From Microbacterium sp. MAH-37 (GTDB lineage: Bacteria > Actinomycetota > Actinomycetes > Actinomycetales > Microbacteriaceae), in the NCBI RefSeq assembly GCF_009758255.1, contig NZ_WSEN01000010.1, positions 1 through 64,000 of the forward strand: a DNA stretch of 64,000 nt. The letters run 5' to 3'. Both the position numbers and the translations under genes were made by a program. Below the pieces are notes generated by a model that was not told where the DNA came from, did no database searches, and saw only the letters and a program-made list of their open reading frames with translations. This document shows positions 43,145 to 50,740 of this stretch, piece after piece (within the stretch, counting starts at the first letter, position 1; each line of letters starts with the position of its first letter).

Positions 43145-44305
43145 TCATGCGGGCACCCCCTGCAGCGTGGAGCGCGAGGGCAGGAACGGCGTCGGGTCGA
43201 GCGGCGCGGGCGTGCCGAGCACGGCGTGCGCGATGAGCGCGCCGGTGGTCGGCGCAAGCCCGATGCCGGCTCCCTCGTGGCCGGCCGCGTGGAACAGGCC
43301 GGCGATGCGGGCATCCGCTCCGATTGCGGGGAGGTGGTCGGGTGCGTAGGGGCGGAAGCCGTAGTACGTGCGCAGCAGCATGGTGTCGCGGAGGAACGGG
43401 AACAGCCGGGTCGCCTTGTCGGCGATCTCCGCGAGCGGCTCGAGCAGTCCTTCGCCCGAGAAGCCGACCCGCTCACGGCTCGACCCGATCAGCACAGTGC
43501 CGCCGGGGGTCGATTCCACGACGGTGGAGGTCTGCAGCGCGGCGTCCCCCGAGCCGACCGCGCCGACGTAGTCGGCGTCGTAGACCTTGTGGAACACCCG
43601 CTGCGGCATCGGCGCCGTCACGAGGATCGTGCCGCGTCGCGGCCGGATGTCGAGCACCGAGCCGAACAGTGCTGCAGCGTCGCCCGCCCAGGGCCCCGCA
43701 CAGTTGACGACCGCATCACCCTCGATGCTTCCGTGCGCGGTGAGCACGCCGCGCACGCGGTCGCCGTCGACGATGCCGCCTGTCACCCCGGTGATCAGGA
43801 ACTGCGCACCGAGGTGCCTGGCGCGGGCGAGCATCGCCTGCGCGGCGAGGCTGGGCTGCACTTGCGCGTCGTCGGGGTAGTGCACGCCGAGGGCGACCTC
43901 GGGTGAGAGGTGCGGCTCGGCGTCGCGCAGCGCCACCTCGTCAAGCGCCTCGGCCCGGATGCCGATCCCGCGCTGCGTCTCCGCGAACTCTTCCAACGCG
44001 GATGCTCCGCCGGCGAAGGCCACGACGATGCCCCCTTTGGCCTCGAACTCGGTCGCCGGCTGGCCGGGAACGCGATCGGCGTCCAGCCGCTCGGCGAGCT
44101 CGCGCCAGGCGCGGTTCGCCTCGATCGCCATCAGCGCCTCGGCGCCGGGCTCCTTGTCGGAGACGAGGATGTTGCCCTCGCAGCGGCTCGAGGTCTCCCC
44201 CGCGACGCCGGTGCGGTCGAGCACGATCACCTCGGCGCCCGCCTCGGTGAGCGCGAGAGCGCAAGCGGCGCCGACAGCGCCCGCACCGATCACGACAACC
44301 CGCAT
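43145..44305 (-). CDS. D-hydroxyproline dehydrogenase beta-type subunit (DadA-like FAD oxidase)
   Basis: A 386-residue FAD-dependent amine oxidoreductase of the DAO/DadA family: VVVIGAGAVGAACALALTEAG at the N-terminus, SSRCEGNILVSDKEPG, and the C-terminal GHEGAGIGLAPTTGALIA loop. It should oxidise cis-4-hydroxy-D-proline to pyrroline-4-hydroxy-2-carboxylate. It is the first gene of the minus-strand catabolic operon. ATG at 44305 is preceded by GGAGGCG, and GTGACATATTAC lies 38 bp upstream. The 154-bp gap to the next subunit gene holds a strong palindrome. Confidence 0.85.
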   Translation of the reverse strand: MRVVVIGAGAVGAACALALTEAGAEVIVLDRTGVAGETSSRCEGNILVSDKEPGAEALMAIEANRAWRELAERLDADRVPGQPATEFEAKGGIVVAFAGGASALEEFAETQRGIGIRAEALDEVALRDAEPHLSPEVALGVHYPDDAQVQPSLAAQAMLARARHLGAQFLITGVTGGIVDGDRVRGVLTAHGSIEGDAVVNCAGPWAGDAAALFGSVLDIRPRRGTILVTAPMPQRVFHKVYDADYVGAVGSGDAALQTSTVVESTPGGTVLIGSSRERVGFSGEGLLEPLAEIADKATRLFPFLRDTMLLRTYYGFRPYAPDHLPAIGADARIAGLFHAAGHEGAGIGLAPTTGALIAHAVLGTPAPLDPTPFLPSRSTLQGVPA

Positions 44306-44343
44306 CCGTTCGCCTCCTCTGCGCTCGATCCACGTTGTACCGT

Positions 44344-44355
44344 GTGACATATTAC
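44344..44355. promoter_or_regulatory. GTGACATATTAC element 2 (probable GntR operator)
   Basis: GTGACATATTAC, identical to 34417-34428. It lies 38 bp before the dehydrogenase beta gene, in the gap after the GntR-type regulator gene. Confidence 0.55.
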
Positions 44356-44382
44356 TCTACTTCGAGCAGAACGTCGACTCTC

Positions 44383-44408
44383 CCCGGCGCTGGATGCCGC
44401 GCGCCGGG
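44383..44408 (-). terminator. Possible terminator after the GntR gene
   Basis: CCCGGCGC (44383-44390) pairs with GCGCCGGG (44401-44408), 23 bp after the GntR stop in transcript direction. There is no clear T-run. Confidence 0.35.
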
Positions 44409-44431
44409 AAGCCGCAGCGGAACGGCGCCGG

Positions 44432-45097
44432 TCAGGCCTCGTGCCGGCCACTCCAGATACCGCCCACGTGACGGATGTGGCGGCGCATCAGCGCCTCGGC
44501 ATCCTCTCCCCGCCCAGCGACGAGCAGGTCGACCAACTCGGCATGCTCGAGCGATGTCGCCACCAGCGCGTCGCTCTCGGCGAGCTGCACGAGGCCGACC
44601 AGGCGGGTCTGCTGCCGCAGTTCCCGCACGGTCTCGACCAGTTTGGCGTTGCCGGTGCACTCCAGGATGCGCAGGTGGAACTCGGTGTCGGCCGCGAGGT
44701 ACTCGTCGAACCGGCCGTCCCGCGCAGCGGCGACGATCCGATCGGCGGTTCCGCGAAGCTCGGCGACGGTCTCGTCGTCGAGAGTGCCGGCGACGACGAC
44801 CATCGGCGGCGCCTCCAGCAGCATCCGCACCTCGCTCAGCTGACGGAGCTCGTCGGGTGAGACCTCGGTGACCTCGAATCCGCGGTTGCGGATCGGACGC
44901 AGGAAGCCCCGGCGGGCCAGATTCAGCATCGCCTCGCGCACCGGCGTCGCGCTGACGCCGAACTCGCCCGCGAGCGTGGGCACCGTGAGCACCTCGCCCG
45001 GGGGGATCTCACCCGAGACGATGCGTGATGCCAGCTGCGCTTCGACCTGCTCGCGCAGGCTCTCGGCCGGCGAGAGCAGGGTGGCGAAGCCGCTCAC
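44432..45097 (-). CDS. GntR-family regulator with FCD domain
   Basis: A 221-residue FadR-subfamily repressor: winged helix at about 15-75 (VSGEIPPGEVLTVPTLAGEFGVSATPVREAML, RRGFLRPIRNRGFEV), then an FCD ligand domain (DTEFHLRILECTGNAKLVE, with Asp/His metal ligands, and HAELVDLLVAGRGEDAEALMRRHI). It probably controls the hydroxyproline genes in response to an intermediate. The GTG start at 45097 overlaps the stop of a nine-codon frame (MTDHLRGDL) whose ATG directly follows operator-like GGTACCATATGCCAC, suggesting a leaderless, autoregulated transcript. Confidence 0.87.
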   Translation of the reverse strand: MSGFATLLSPAESLREQVEAQLASRIVSGEIPPGEVLTVPTLAGEFGVSATPVREAMLNLARRGFLRPIRNRGFEVTEVSPDELRQLSEVRMLLEAPPMVVVAGTLDDETVAELRGTADRIVAAARDGRFDEYLAADTEFHLRILECTGNAKLVETVRELRQQTRLVGLVQLAESDALVATSLEHAELVDLLVAGRGEDAEALMRRHIRHVGGIWSGRHEA

Positions 45098-45123
45098 AGG
45101 TCACCACGGAGATGGTCGGTCAT

Positions 45124-45137
45124 GTGGCATATGGTAC
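45124..45137. promoter_or_regulatory. GTGRCATAT-type element 3 at the GntR start
   Basis: GTGGCATATGGTAC resembles GTGACATATTAC (one change in the GTGACATAT half). It lies 26 bp before the GntR GTG start, where it could mediate autoregulation. Confidence 0.4.
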
Positions 45138-45159
45138 CCGCACGACCGTTCCGGCCCAC

Positions 45160-46206
45160 TCACCAGGCCGCGGCGACGTCCGCGTGGGTCTGCAGGATGC
45201 CCTCCGTGGTTCCGGCCGGCGCGCGGCCGATTCCGCACTCGGTCGCGACGCCGAATTCCGGCACGAAGGCGGATGCCGCGACGATGCGCCGCTGCGCTCC
45301 CTCGGCGCCGTCCTCGCGGTGCACCAGACCCAGGTAGAGCTCATCGACAGGGGTGAGACCGGCGAGAGGGGCGAAGTAGGCCTCGTCATCGCGCTCGATC
45401 GGCACCGGAAGATGCAGCCAGGTCAGGTCGCGACCGGCCGCAGCGATGACGGCGTTCGCGAAGCGCACCAGGTTCCCGGCATCCGACGGCTCGACGAAGT
45501 GCTTCTCGCCTGCGTCGCCGTAGCAGAGGTGCACCCCCGCCTCGACGTCCGCGGGGACCGCATCGGTCAGCGCGACCAAGCGCGACACCAGCCCGTCGAA
45601 GGGGTCGCCCTGCCACCAGGCGTCCATGACCTTGCCGTACCCGGATGCACGCTCGATGATGCCCATCTCGCTGGCCACGTCCCACTGGATCGCGAGGTCC
45701 TGGTGCGGGATCGTCGCAAGGATCGCATCGAGCTCGCGCAGGATCGCGTCTGCGTACACGGGCTCGATGGCGGCACGGTCATCGCCGGAGAAGTACGACG
45801 AGACGACGGCCAGCGGCGTGGGCAGCGACACCTGGAAACGGATGCTCCGGGCGATCGCGCCCTCATCGCGCAGCCTGCGGAAGATCTCGTACGACTCCCG
45901 TGCCGCAGCGGCGTAGCCGAGCGGCGGGAGCTCGATCGCGGCAGCATCCACGCCGTCGGCGAGACGGAGCGGGCGTGCGTCGATGCCGGCCTTGAACGGG
46001 ATCGGGTGCTCGCCCACCCGCTCGATGCCGTCGGCCTGACCCAGGACGTCCGGCTGGAACATGATCCAGTGGAACCTCTTGCCGACCTCACCGTCGGGGA
46101 TGCGGCGGAGCAGACCGCCCAGCATCTCGGCGGCGGTGCGCATGGTCTTCTCGGCGTCGTCGTAGTTCACGCTGCCGACGAGGAGCGCGCCTTGGGGCTT
46201 GGTCAT
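45160..46206 (-). CDS. MetE/UROD-like TIM-barrel protein of unknown role
   Basis: A 348-residue protein resembling the cobalamin-independent methionine synthase/uroporphyrinogen decarboxylase-like fold: GSVNYDDAEKTMRTAAEMLG and RIPDGEVGKRFHWIMFQ at the start, QWDVASEMGIIE in the middle, HLCYGDAGEKHFVEP (possible metal His/Cys) and FGVATECGIGRAP with a late Cys. The His and Cys positions suggest a zinc site like MetE, but no substrate can be named. It stands directly upstream of the GntR gene on the same strand, so it may belong to the hydroxyproline locus or be independent. Confidence 0.6.
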   Translation of the reverse strand: MTKPQGALLVGSVNYDDAEKTMRTAAEMLGGLLRRIPDGEVGKRFHWIMFQPDVLGQADGIERVGEHPIPFKAGIDARPLRLADGVDAAAIELPPLGYAAAARESYEIFRRLRDEGAIARSIRFQVSLPTPLAVVSSYFSGDDRAAIEPVYADAILRELDAILATIPHQDLAIQWDVASEMGIIERASGYGKVMDAWWQGDPFDGLVSRLVALTDAVPADVEAGVHLCYGDAGEKHFVEPSDAGNLVRFANAVIAAAGRDLTWLHLPVPIERDDEAYFAPLAGLTPVDELYLGLVHREDGAEGAQRRIVAASAFVPEFGVATECGIGRAPAGTTEGILQTHADVAAAW

Positions 46207-46213
46207 GCGTCCA

Positions 46214-46669
46214 TTATCCGCCGACGTACGCGGCGAGATTGCGCAGCGAGGCCTCGAGGCCGGCCCTGTGGTCCTCCGCCGAGATGCCGGAGGGCACGTT
46301 CTCAGCGCGGAACACGACCTCGGATGCCGCGCCGCGGGCCGTGACCTCCCACGTCATCCGCATGGTGCCGGCGAAGGCCGGGTCGTCCGAGACGAAGTCG
46401 AAATCCTGCACGATCCGGACGCCTGGCGTCACCTCGACGAAGGTGCCCTCCACGACATCCGTTCCGTCGCCGGCCTTGCCGGCTTCGTCACCGGCGTAGC
46501 GGAGCACGATGCGGCTGGTGCCGCCCTCGCGCAGGTCGTAGCGCTCGACACGTCCCATCATCCCGTCCGGCGGAAGCCAGCGCTCCAGCGCCTCGGGGTC
46601 GGTGAGCGCCTTGTAGACGCGCACCGAGGATGCGTCGATGGTCGTCGTCGCCTCGTCTGTTCTCGTCAT
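46214..46669 (-). CDS. SRPBCC/AHSA1-family protein
   Basis: A 151-residue START-like (AHSA1) protein: IDASSVRVYKALTDPEALERWLPP near the start, GGTSRIVLRYAG, FVEVTPGVRIVQDFDF, and a C-terminal helix HRAGLEASLRNLAAYV. The fold binds hydrophobic ligands; the ligand here is unknown. It is transcribed just before the MetE-like gene (7 bp apart), so the two form a unit. Confidence 0.82.
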   Translation of the reverse strand: MTRTDEATTTIDASSVRVYKALTDPEALERWLPPDGMMGRVERYDLREGGTSRIVLRYAGDEAGKAGDGTDVVEGTFVEVTPGVRIVQDFDFVSDDPAFAGTMRMTWEVTARGAASEVVFRAENVPSGISAEDHRAGLEASLRNLAAYVGG

Positions 46670-46733
46670 GCGTCCACGCTACGGACCGGATGCCGCGGGC
46701 GCACCCCCACCGTTCGCCACGGACCTCCGTGGG

Positions 46734-47351
46734 TCAGGCGGCGTCGACGCGCAGCTGCACCGTGCACTCGGAGGGGTTCGCCACGGCGCGGACGCACTCC
46801 GCGGCGATCGGGCCACCGGCCTGGGTGAGCACGCCCTGCATGAGTCCGAGGTGCACCTGGCACAGCAGCGGACGGTTCTCGGGCGAGGCCGCGGCGTGCG
46901 GGCACGGGGTGAGCTCGACGGTCAGCTCTCGCTCGTCGATGATCGGGTCGAAGCCGCTCTCCTCGAGGTGCTCCACCAGCGCATCGAGCTGATAGGTGGC
47001 CTCGCGACCCAGCTCGGAGGCATCCGTGTGCAGCACGCGACGCATCAGGTCGCCGCGGCGAGCCGCTTCGTTGACCTTCTCGCGCGCCACCGGGCTGGAG
47101 GCGCCGGGCGCACCGGTCGCAGCGCTGTACAGCGTGCGCGGGCGGCCGCGGGTGGTGCGGTGCTCGGTCTTCTGGATGATGTAGCCGCCCTCGGCGAGCC
47201 GCTGCAGATGCTCGCGCACCGTGTTGGCGTGCAGGCCGGTCTCCTCGCAGATCTCCGCGATCGTGCGCTCGGCTCGCGTCTGGACCAGGTGCAGGATCTG
47301 CACCCGTGAATAACTCGAGATCGGCCCGCAGACGGGCCTGGCGGTCACCAT
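46734..47351 (-). CDS. HTH regulator with C-terminal four-cysteine domain (COG2345/SufR-like)
   Basis: A 205-residue ArsR-like winged-helix protein (SRVQILHLVQTRAERTIAEICEETGLHANTVREHL at about 14-48, then RTTRGRPRTLY). Its C-terminal half has four cysteines: TPCPH, LLCQVH, AAECV and PSECT, the layout expected for a metal- or Fe-S-sensing regulator of the COG2345/SufR type. It is divergent from mog/moaB, close to the molybdenum cofactor and nitrate reductase genes, so it may sense oxygen, NO or Fe-S status for them (inference). Confidence 0.72.
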   Translation of the reverse strand: MVTARPVCGPISSYSRVQILHLVQTRAERTIAEICEETGLHANTVREHLQRLAEGGYIIQKTEHRTTRGRPRTLYSAATGAPGASSPVAREKVNEAARRGDLMRRVLHTDASELGREATYQLDALVEHLEESGFDPIIDERELTVELTPCPHAAASPENRPLLCQVHLGLMQGVLTQAGGPIAAECVRAVANPSECTVQLRVDAA

Positions 47352-47426
47352 GCCAACAGTATGACCCAGCCTCCTGAACGGCCCGAGAGAAGGGGCCGTG
47401 AATAATCGCGCCCCTATGCTGGGGCC

Positions 47427-47900
47427 ATGCTCCAGGCTGCAGTGATCACGGTGTCGGATCGTTCGGCGGCGGGCCTGCGGCCCGACGGATCGGGGCCCGT
47501 GGCGGTCGAGGCGCTGCGCGCGGCGGGCTTCGCCTGCGACGACGCCCGCGTCGTTCCCGACGGAGCGGATGCCGTGGAGGCGGCTCTCCGGGCGGCGATC
47601 GCCGACGGGTTCAGACTGATCGTGACCAGCGGTGGCACGGGCGTCGCGCCCAGGGACGCCACGCCGGAGGGCACTGCTCGGGTCCTCGAGCGCGAGCTGC
47701 CCGGCATCCCCGAAGAGCTGCGCCGCGTCGGCGCCGCGCAGAAGCCGGTCGCCCTGCTCACCCGCGGTCTGGCCGGCGTCGCCGGCGGCGCGCTGATCGT
47801 CAACCTGCCCGGATCGCCGGGCGGGGTCCGCGACGGGATGCCGGTGATCCTCTCCGTCGCCGCGCATGTGATCGCGCAGCTCGACGGCTCTGACCACTGA
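47427..47900 (+). CDS. Molybdenum cofactor protein MoaB/Mog
   Basis: A 157-residue MoCF-domain protein: AVITVSDRSAAGLRPDGSGP at the start, then IVTSGGTGVAPRDATPEGT (the GGTG substrate loop) at about 71-89 and LIVNLPGSPGGVRDGM. It adenylylates molybdopterin before molybdate insertion. No ribosome site is obvious and TATGCT lies nine bases before the ATG, so the mRNA may be leaderless. It is divergent from the four-Cys regulator. Confidence 0.88.
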   Translation: MLQAAVITVSDRSAAGLRPDGSGPVAVEALRAAGFACDDARVVPDGADAVEAALRAAIADGFRLIVTSGGTGVAPRDATPEGTARVLERELPGIPEELRRVGAAQKPVALLTRGLAGVAGGALIVNLPGSPGGVRDGMPVILSVAAHVIAQLDGSDH

Positions 47901-47913
47901 CCATCTCGGTCGT

Positions 47914-47974
47914 TGAGGAATGTCGCAGATGGCCGCATCCGGCCCGCTGATGCGGCAAACAGGGACACTCCTCA
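47914..47974. repeat. Imperfect palindromic repeat, family 1 (second copy)
   Basis: TGAGGAATGTCGCAGATGGC then CGCATC faces GATGCGGC...GACACTCCTCA. It shares GAATGTCGC and the GCCGC core with 35399-35455. It lies between the convergent mog/moaB and DUF6457 genes. Confidence 0.55.
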
Positions 47975-47982
47975 GAGGGAGG

Positions 47983-48261
47983 TCAGGCGTCGCGGTCGGG
48001 CCAGGTGCCGGCGAGCTCGACCACGGCGGCGACCGCGGCACGGACGTCGTCGGGTGAACCTCCCTGACGTCCGGCGACGAGTCCGGCCACGAACGCACTG
48101 AACGGGGCCGCCGGGCGGGCGACGCCGTTCGCGACGTCACGCGCGAGGTCGAGGATCAGCCCGATCGGCACGTCCTCCGCACCGAGGCCGAAGCGCTCGC
48201 GCAGGGCGACCGCCCACTCCTCGAGGGCCTCGGGCGGCAGGGTGCGGTTCTTCTCAGTCAT
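47983..48261 (-). CDS. DUF6457 protein
   Basis: A 92-residue helical protein (LEEWAVALRERFGLGAEDVP at about 13-32, ILDLARDVANGVARPAAPFSAFVAGLVAG). This DUF6457 type usually follows, or is fused to, MobA in actinobacteria. Here its ATG overlaps the last codons of mobA by 8 bp, so the two are co-translated. Its role, perhaps in cofactor transfer, is unknown. Confidence 0.8.
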   Translation of the reverse strand: MTEKNRTLPPEALEEWAVALRERFGLGAEDVPIGLILDLARDVANGVARPAAPFSAFVAGLVAGRQGGSPDDVRAAVAAVVELAGTWPDRDA

Positions 48262-48880
48262 GCGTCGTCTCCTCGATCCTCTGCGAAGGTACCGCGCGCA
48301 GGCGCGCCCGCGCGAGGTCGTCGGGGGTGTCGACGTCGGCGGTCACGCCGTCATCATCCGGCAGCAGGGTCAGCTCCAGTTCGCCGAGCAGAGCGCGGCA
48401 GGATGCTCCGGCGACTTCGCCGCCGAGATCGGCGAGCGCACGGCGGAGAGCCGACGTCCGATAGACACCGGCCAGCCACTGCGGATGCCCGTCGGCGACG
48501 AACACGGTGCCGGCAGTGCTCTCCGAGCGCCCGGCCAGCAGACGAGGCACGAGCTCGTCCGCCCGGGGCAGGTCCCCGGCGAGCAGGACGGTCCAGTCGC
48601 CGGCCTCCGCACCGTCGAGAGCCGCGGCGAGCGCCGCCACCGGCCCGCCGAACGGCGGATCCTCGCGGACCCAGCGCACGTCAGCGGATGCATCGAGCTC
48701 GGGCCCGACCGCGACGATCGGCCGGCATCCGGCATTCTGCAGCGCACGCGCTGCGCGGGCGAACAGGCTCGCGCCGCCGACATCGAGCAGCGGCTTGTCG
48801 CCGCCGCCCATGCGCGACGCCCGTCCGCCGACCAGCAAGACCGCACCGATACTCGCGGGGTGCGGGGCCAGGTCGCTCAT
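48254..48880 (-). CDS. mobA: Molybdenum cofactor guanylyltransferase MobA
   Basis: A 208-residue MobA-like NTP transferase: nucleotide loop VLLVGGRASRMGGGDKPLLDV at about 14-34 (GGRSxRMG type), LLAGDLPRADELV near 95 (metal Asp) and DVDTPDDLARAR at the C-terminus. It attaches GMP to molybdenum cofactor, giving the bis-MGD needed by NarG. ATG at 48880 gives the family start. It overlaps DUF6457. Confidence 0.88.
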   Translation of the reverse strand: MSDLAPHPASIGAVLLVGGRASRMGGGDKPLLDVGGASLFARAARALQNAGCRPIVAVGPELDASADVRWVREDPPFGGPVAALAAALDGAEAGDWTVLLAGDLPRADELVPRLLAGRSESTAGTVFVADGHPQWLAGVYRTSALRRALADLGGEVAGASCRALLGELELTLLPDDDGVTADVDTPDDLARARLRAVPSQRIEETTHD

Positions 48881-48960
48881 GCCTCCACTATTGCGGGGCA
48901 GTGCTGCCGATGCCAGCATCCGCGTCGGGGATATCGGTGGGTGCCGCGCGCAGGGTGCGG

Positions 48961-49165
48961 GTCACATCCTCGGAGATCTGCAGAATGACGGACCCCGCCG
49001 CCCGTCCGGACCCGAGATCCGGCAGAACTCCGCGGTGCTGCCGCGCGACGCCCCGGCTCGGTGCGGTCCCCGCGCGTCACATCGTCGGAGATCTGCAGTA
49101 TTCCGGACGCAATCGCCCGTCAGGAGCCGAGATCCTGACGAAATCCGCGATGCTGCCGCGCGACG
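48961..49165. repeat. Two 90-bp direct repeats, period 115 bp, with covarying hairpins
   Basis: Units at 48961-49050 and 49076-49165 both begin GTCACATC-TCGGAGATCTGCAG and end CTGCCGCGCGACG. In the middle, unit 1 has TCCGGA-cccgaga-TCCGG and unit 2 has CGTCAGGA-gccgaga-TCCTGACG: stem bases change on both sides while the loop is kept. This argues for selected secondary structure. Related GGAGATCTGC sequence occurs at 49871-49942. No gene is seen in 48881-49179. Confidence 0.7.
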
Positions 49166-49179
49166 ACGTCCGCCGCGAG

Positions 49180-49818
49180 TCAGGCGAGGATCAGTTGCAC
49201 AGCGTCGGCCACCGTGGGCGCGGCGAAGGTCGGCGCGGGGCCGGAGCTCGGCGCGGAATCGGTCGTGATCCAAGCGGTCCGCAGTCCCACGCGCCGCCCG
49301 CCGGCGACATCCATGTCGAGGCTGTCGCCGATCATCCATCCGTCGAGAGCGACGTCCAGGCGGCGGGCGAGCTCGTGGAAGATCTCGGGCTCCGGCTTGC
49401 GGACGCCGATCTCAGACGACACGACCCAGCCGTCGACGAGTTCGGACAAACCCGTGGCACGGATCTTGCCCGCCTGGCTGTCGACCATGCCGTTGGTCAC
49501 GATGCCGATGCTCCAGCCCGCGGAGCGCAGGTCGATCAGAGCGGCGCGGTCCTCATCGGAGCAGCGGACCAGTCCGGGCATCTGTCCGCGATAGTCGGCC
49601 CAGACGTCTTCGGCGGGCACCGGCAGCGCGTAGCGCCGAACGATCCCCGCGAAGACCTCGTCCTTCGGACGGCGCTCGGCGAGCGCTGCGGAGATCAGGT
49701 CGCAGGCATCCGGCGCGAGCGACCAGGTCTGTACGAACCGCCGCGCCCATTCCCGGGCGGCGCCCTCCTGATCGACGAGCGTCCCGTCCAGGTCGAAGAT
49801 CGCGAGCGGCACGGCCAC
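49180..49818 (-). CDS. HAD-superfamily hydrolase
   Basis: A 212-residue HAD phosphatase with motif I DLDGTLVD (nucleophile Asp at about 9), motif II IVTNG (near 108), motif III Lys in GVRKPEPEIF and motif IV IGDSLDMDVAGG. The cap is of the C1 helical type. It resembles small phosphoglycolate/haloacid-like phosphatases; substrate unknown. It stands alone between two repeat-rich intergenic regions. Confidence 0.87.
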   Translation of the reverse strand: MAVPLAIFDLDGTLVDQEGAAREWARRFVQTWSLAPDACDLISAALAERRPKDEVFAGIVRRYALPVPAEDVWADYRGQMPGLVRCSDEDRAALIDLRSAGWSIGIVTNGMVDSQAGKIRATGLSELVDGWVVSSEIGVRKPEPEIFHELARRLDVALDGWMIGDSLDMDVAGGRRVGLRTAWITTDSAPSSGPAPTFAAPTVADAVQLILA

Positions 49819-49870
49819 AGCCTACGCCGGGGCCTCGCTCATGCCCCGCGGACGGCCGCCGAGGCGCATC

Positions 49871-49942
49871 ATCACGCGGAGATCTGCAATGTCGCGGAGA
49901 CAAGCGCCTGCAGGCATCCGCGATTCCGCAGATCTCCGTGAT
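49871..49942. repeat. Palindrome of the GGAGATCTGC family
   Basis: ATCACGCGGAGATCTGC then AATGTCGCGG faces CCGCGATTCCGCAGATCTCC then GTGAT. The arm is closely similar to the 48961/49076 repeats. It lies in the gap between the HAD and ArsR-like genes; the rest of 49819-50044 shows no gene. Confidence 0.6.
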
Positions 49943-50044
49943 TGCACCGCGCGGGCGAGAACCGTCAGCCGGGGAATCCTCTCGACGTTCGTCTCGCTCA
50001 TTCCTCGCTCGCTCGACGAGCACTTGAGGAGCACAGGGGCGCAC

Positions 50045-50740
50045 TCACACCCCGGTGTGTCCCAGCGCCGCGAATCGCTCCCTGCCGTGGGCGGTGATCG
50101 TCAGCGCGCGGTCATCGCGACGTCGGCGCAGCCAGCCGTCGTCGATCATCGCGGCGAGGATGCTGTGCCCGAGCCGTCCGGCGATGTGCGGCGCCCGCTC
50201 GGTCCAGTCCGTGCACGGGCGCACCGCCGGCCGCGGGGACCGCTGCCACGGCAGCTCGAGGCCGAGGCCGTCACCGATGCCCGTGACATCCTCACCGGCC
50301 GGCAGCGTCCAGGCGCCGGCCGAGTCCGAGATCCAGGATCGCTCGACGGCGAGATCTGCGATGAACACCCCGGCGCGACCGGCCAGGTGGTCGTAGCACG
50401 ACCGCGCCTCACGCATGGCCGCGCGCCGGTCGAAGGCCGTCGCAGAGTTCACCCGAGCCTCGCCGGAGAGCTGCAGCAACGCCTCGACCGCCGTCGCGAC
50501 GGCGGGGTCGGCGAGGCTCGCCAGCCGCGCCCGCCCGCGCTGCTCGACGGTGATCAGCCCGGCATCCTGCAGCTTCGCGAGGTGCGCGCTGACCGTCGAG
50601 GGCGCCAGCCCCAGCCGGGTCGCCAGTGCGCCCGCGGGCAGCGGCGTGCCGCCGAACAGCTCGTGCAGGATGCGTAGCCGCGCCGGCTCGCCGAGCACGC
50701 GCCCGAGCTCGTCGAGCGGAAGGCGCACCTCACCGCTCAT
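50045..50740 (-). CDS. ArsR-like winged-helix regulator
   Basis: A 231-residue protein with an N-terminal ArsR winged helix (LDELGRVLGEPARLRILHELF, AGALATRLGLAPSTVSAHLAKLQDAGLI) and a C-terminal domain also found in longer ArsR-type regulators (RSCYDHLAGRAGVFIADLAVE, RPCTDWTERAPHIAGRLG). Its ligand is unknown. Its ATG overlaps the stop of the upstream ACT-domain gene (ATGA), so the pair was built as one unit. Confidence 0.82.
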   Translation of the reverse strand: MSGEVRLPLDELGRVLGEPARLRILHELFGGTPLPAGALATRLGLAPSTVSAHLAKLQDAGLITVEQRGRARLASLADPAVATAVEALLQLSGEARVNSATAFDRRAAMREARSCYDHLAGRAGVFIADLAVERSWISDSAGAWTLPAGEDVTGIGDGLGLELPWQRSPRPAVRPCTDWTERAPHIAGRLGHSILAAMIDDGWLRRRRDDRALTITAHGRERFAALGHTGV

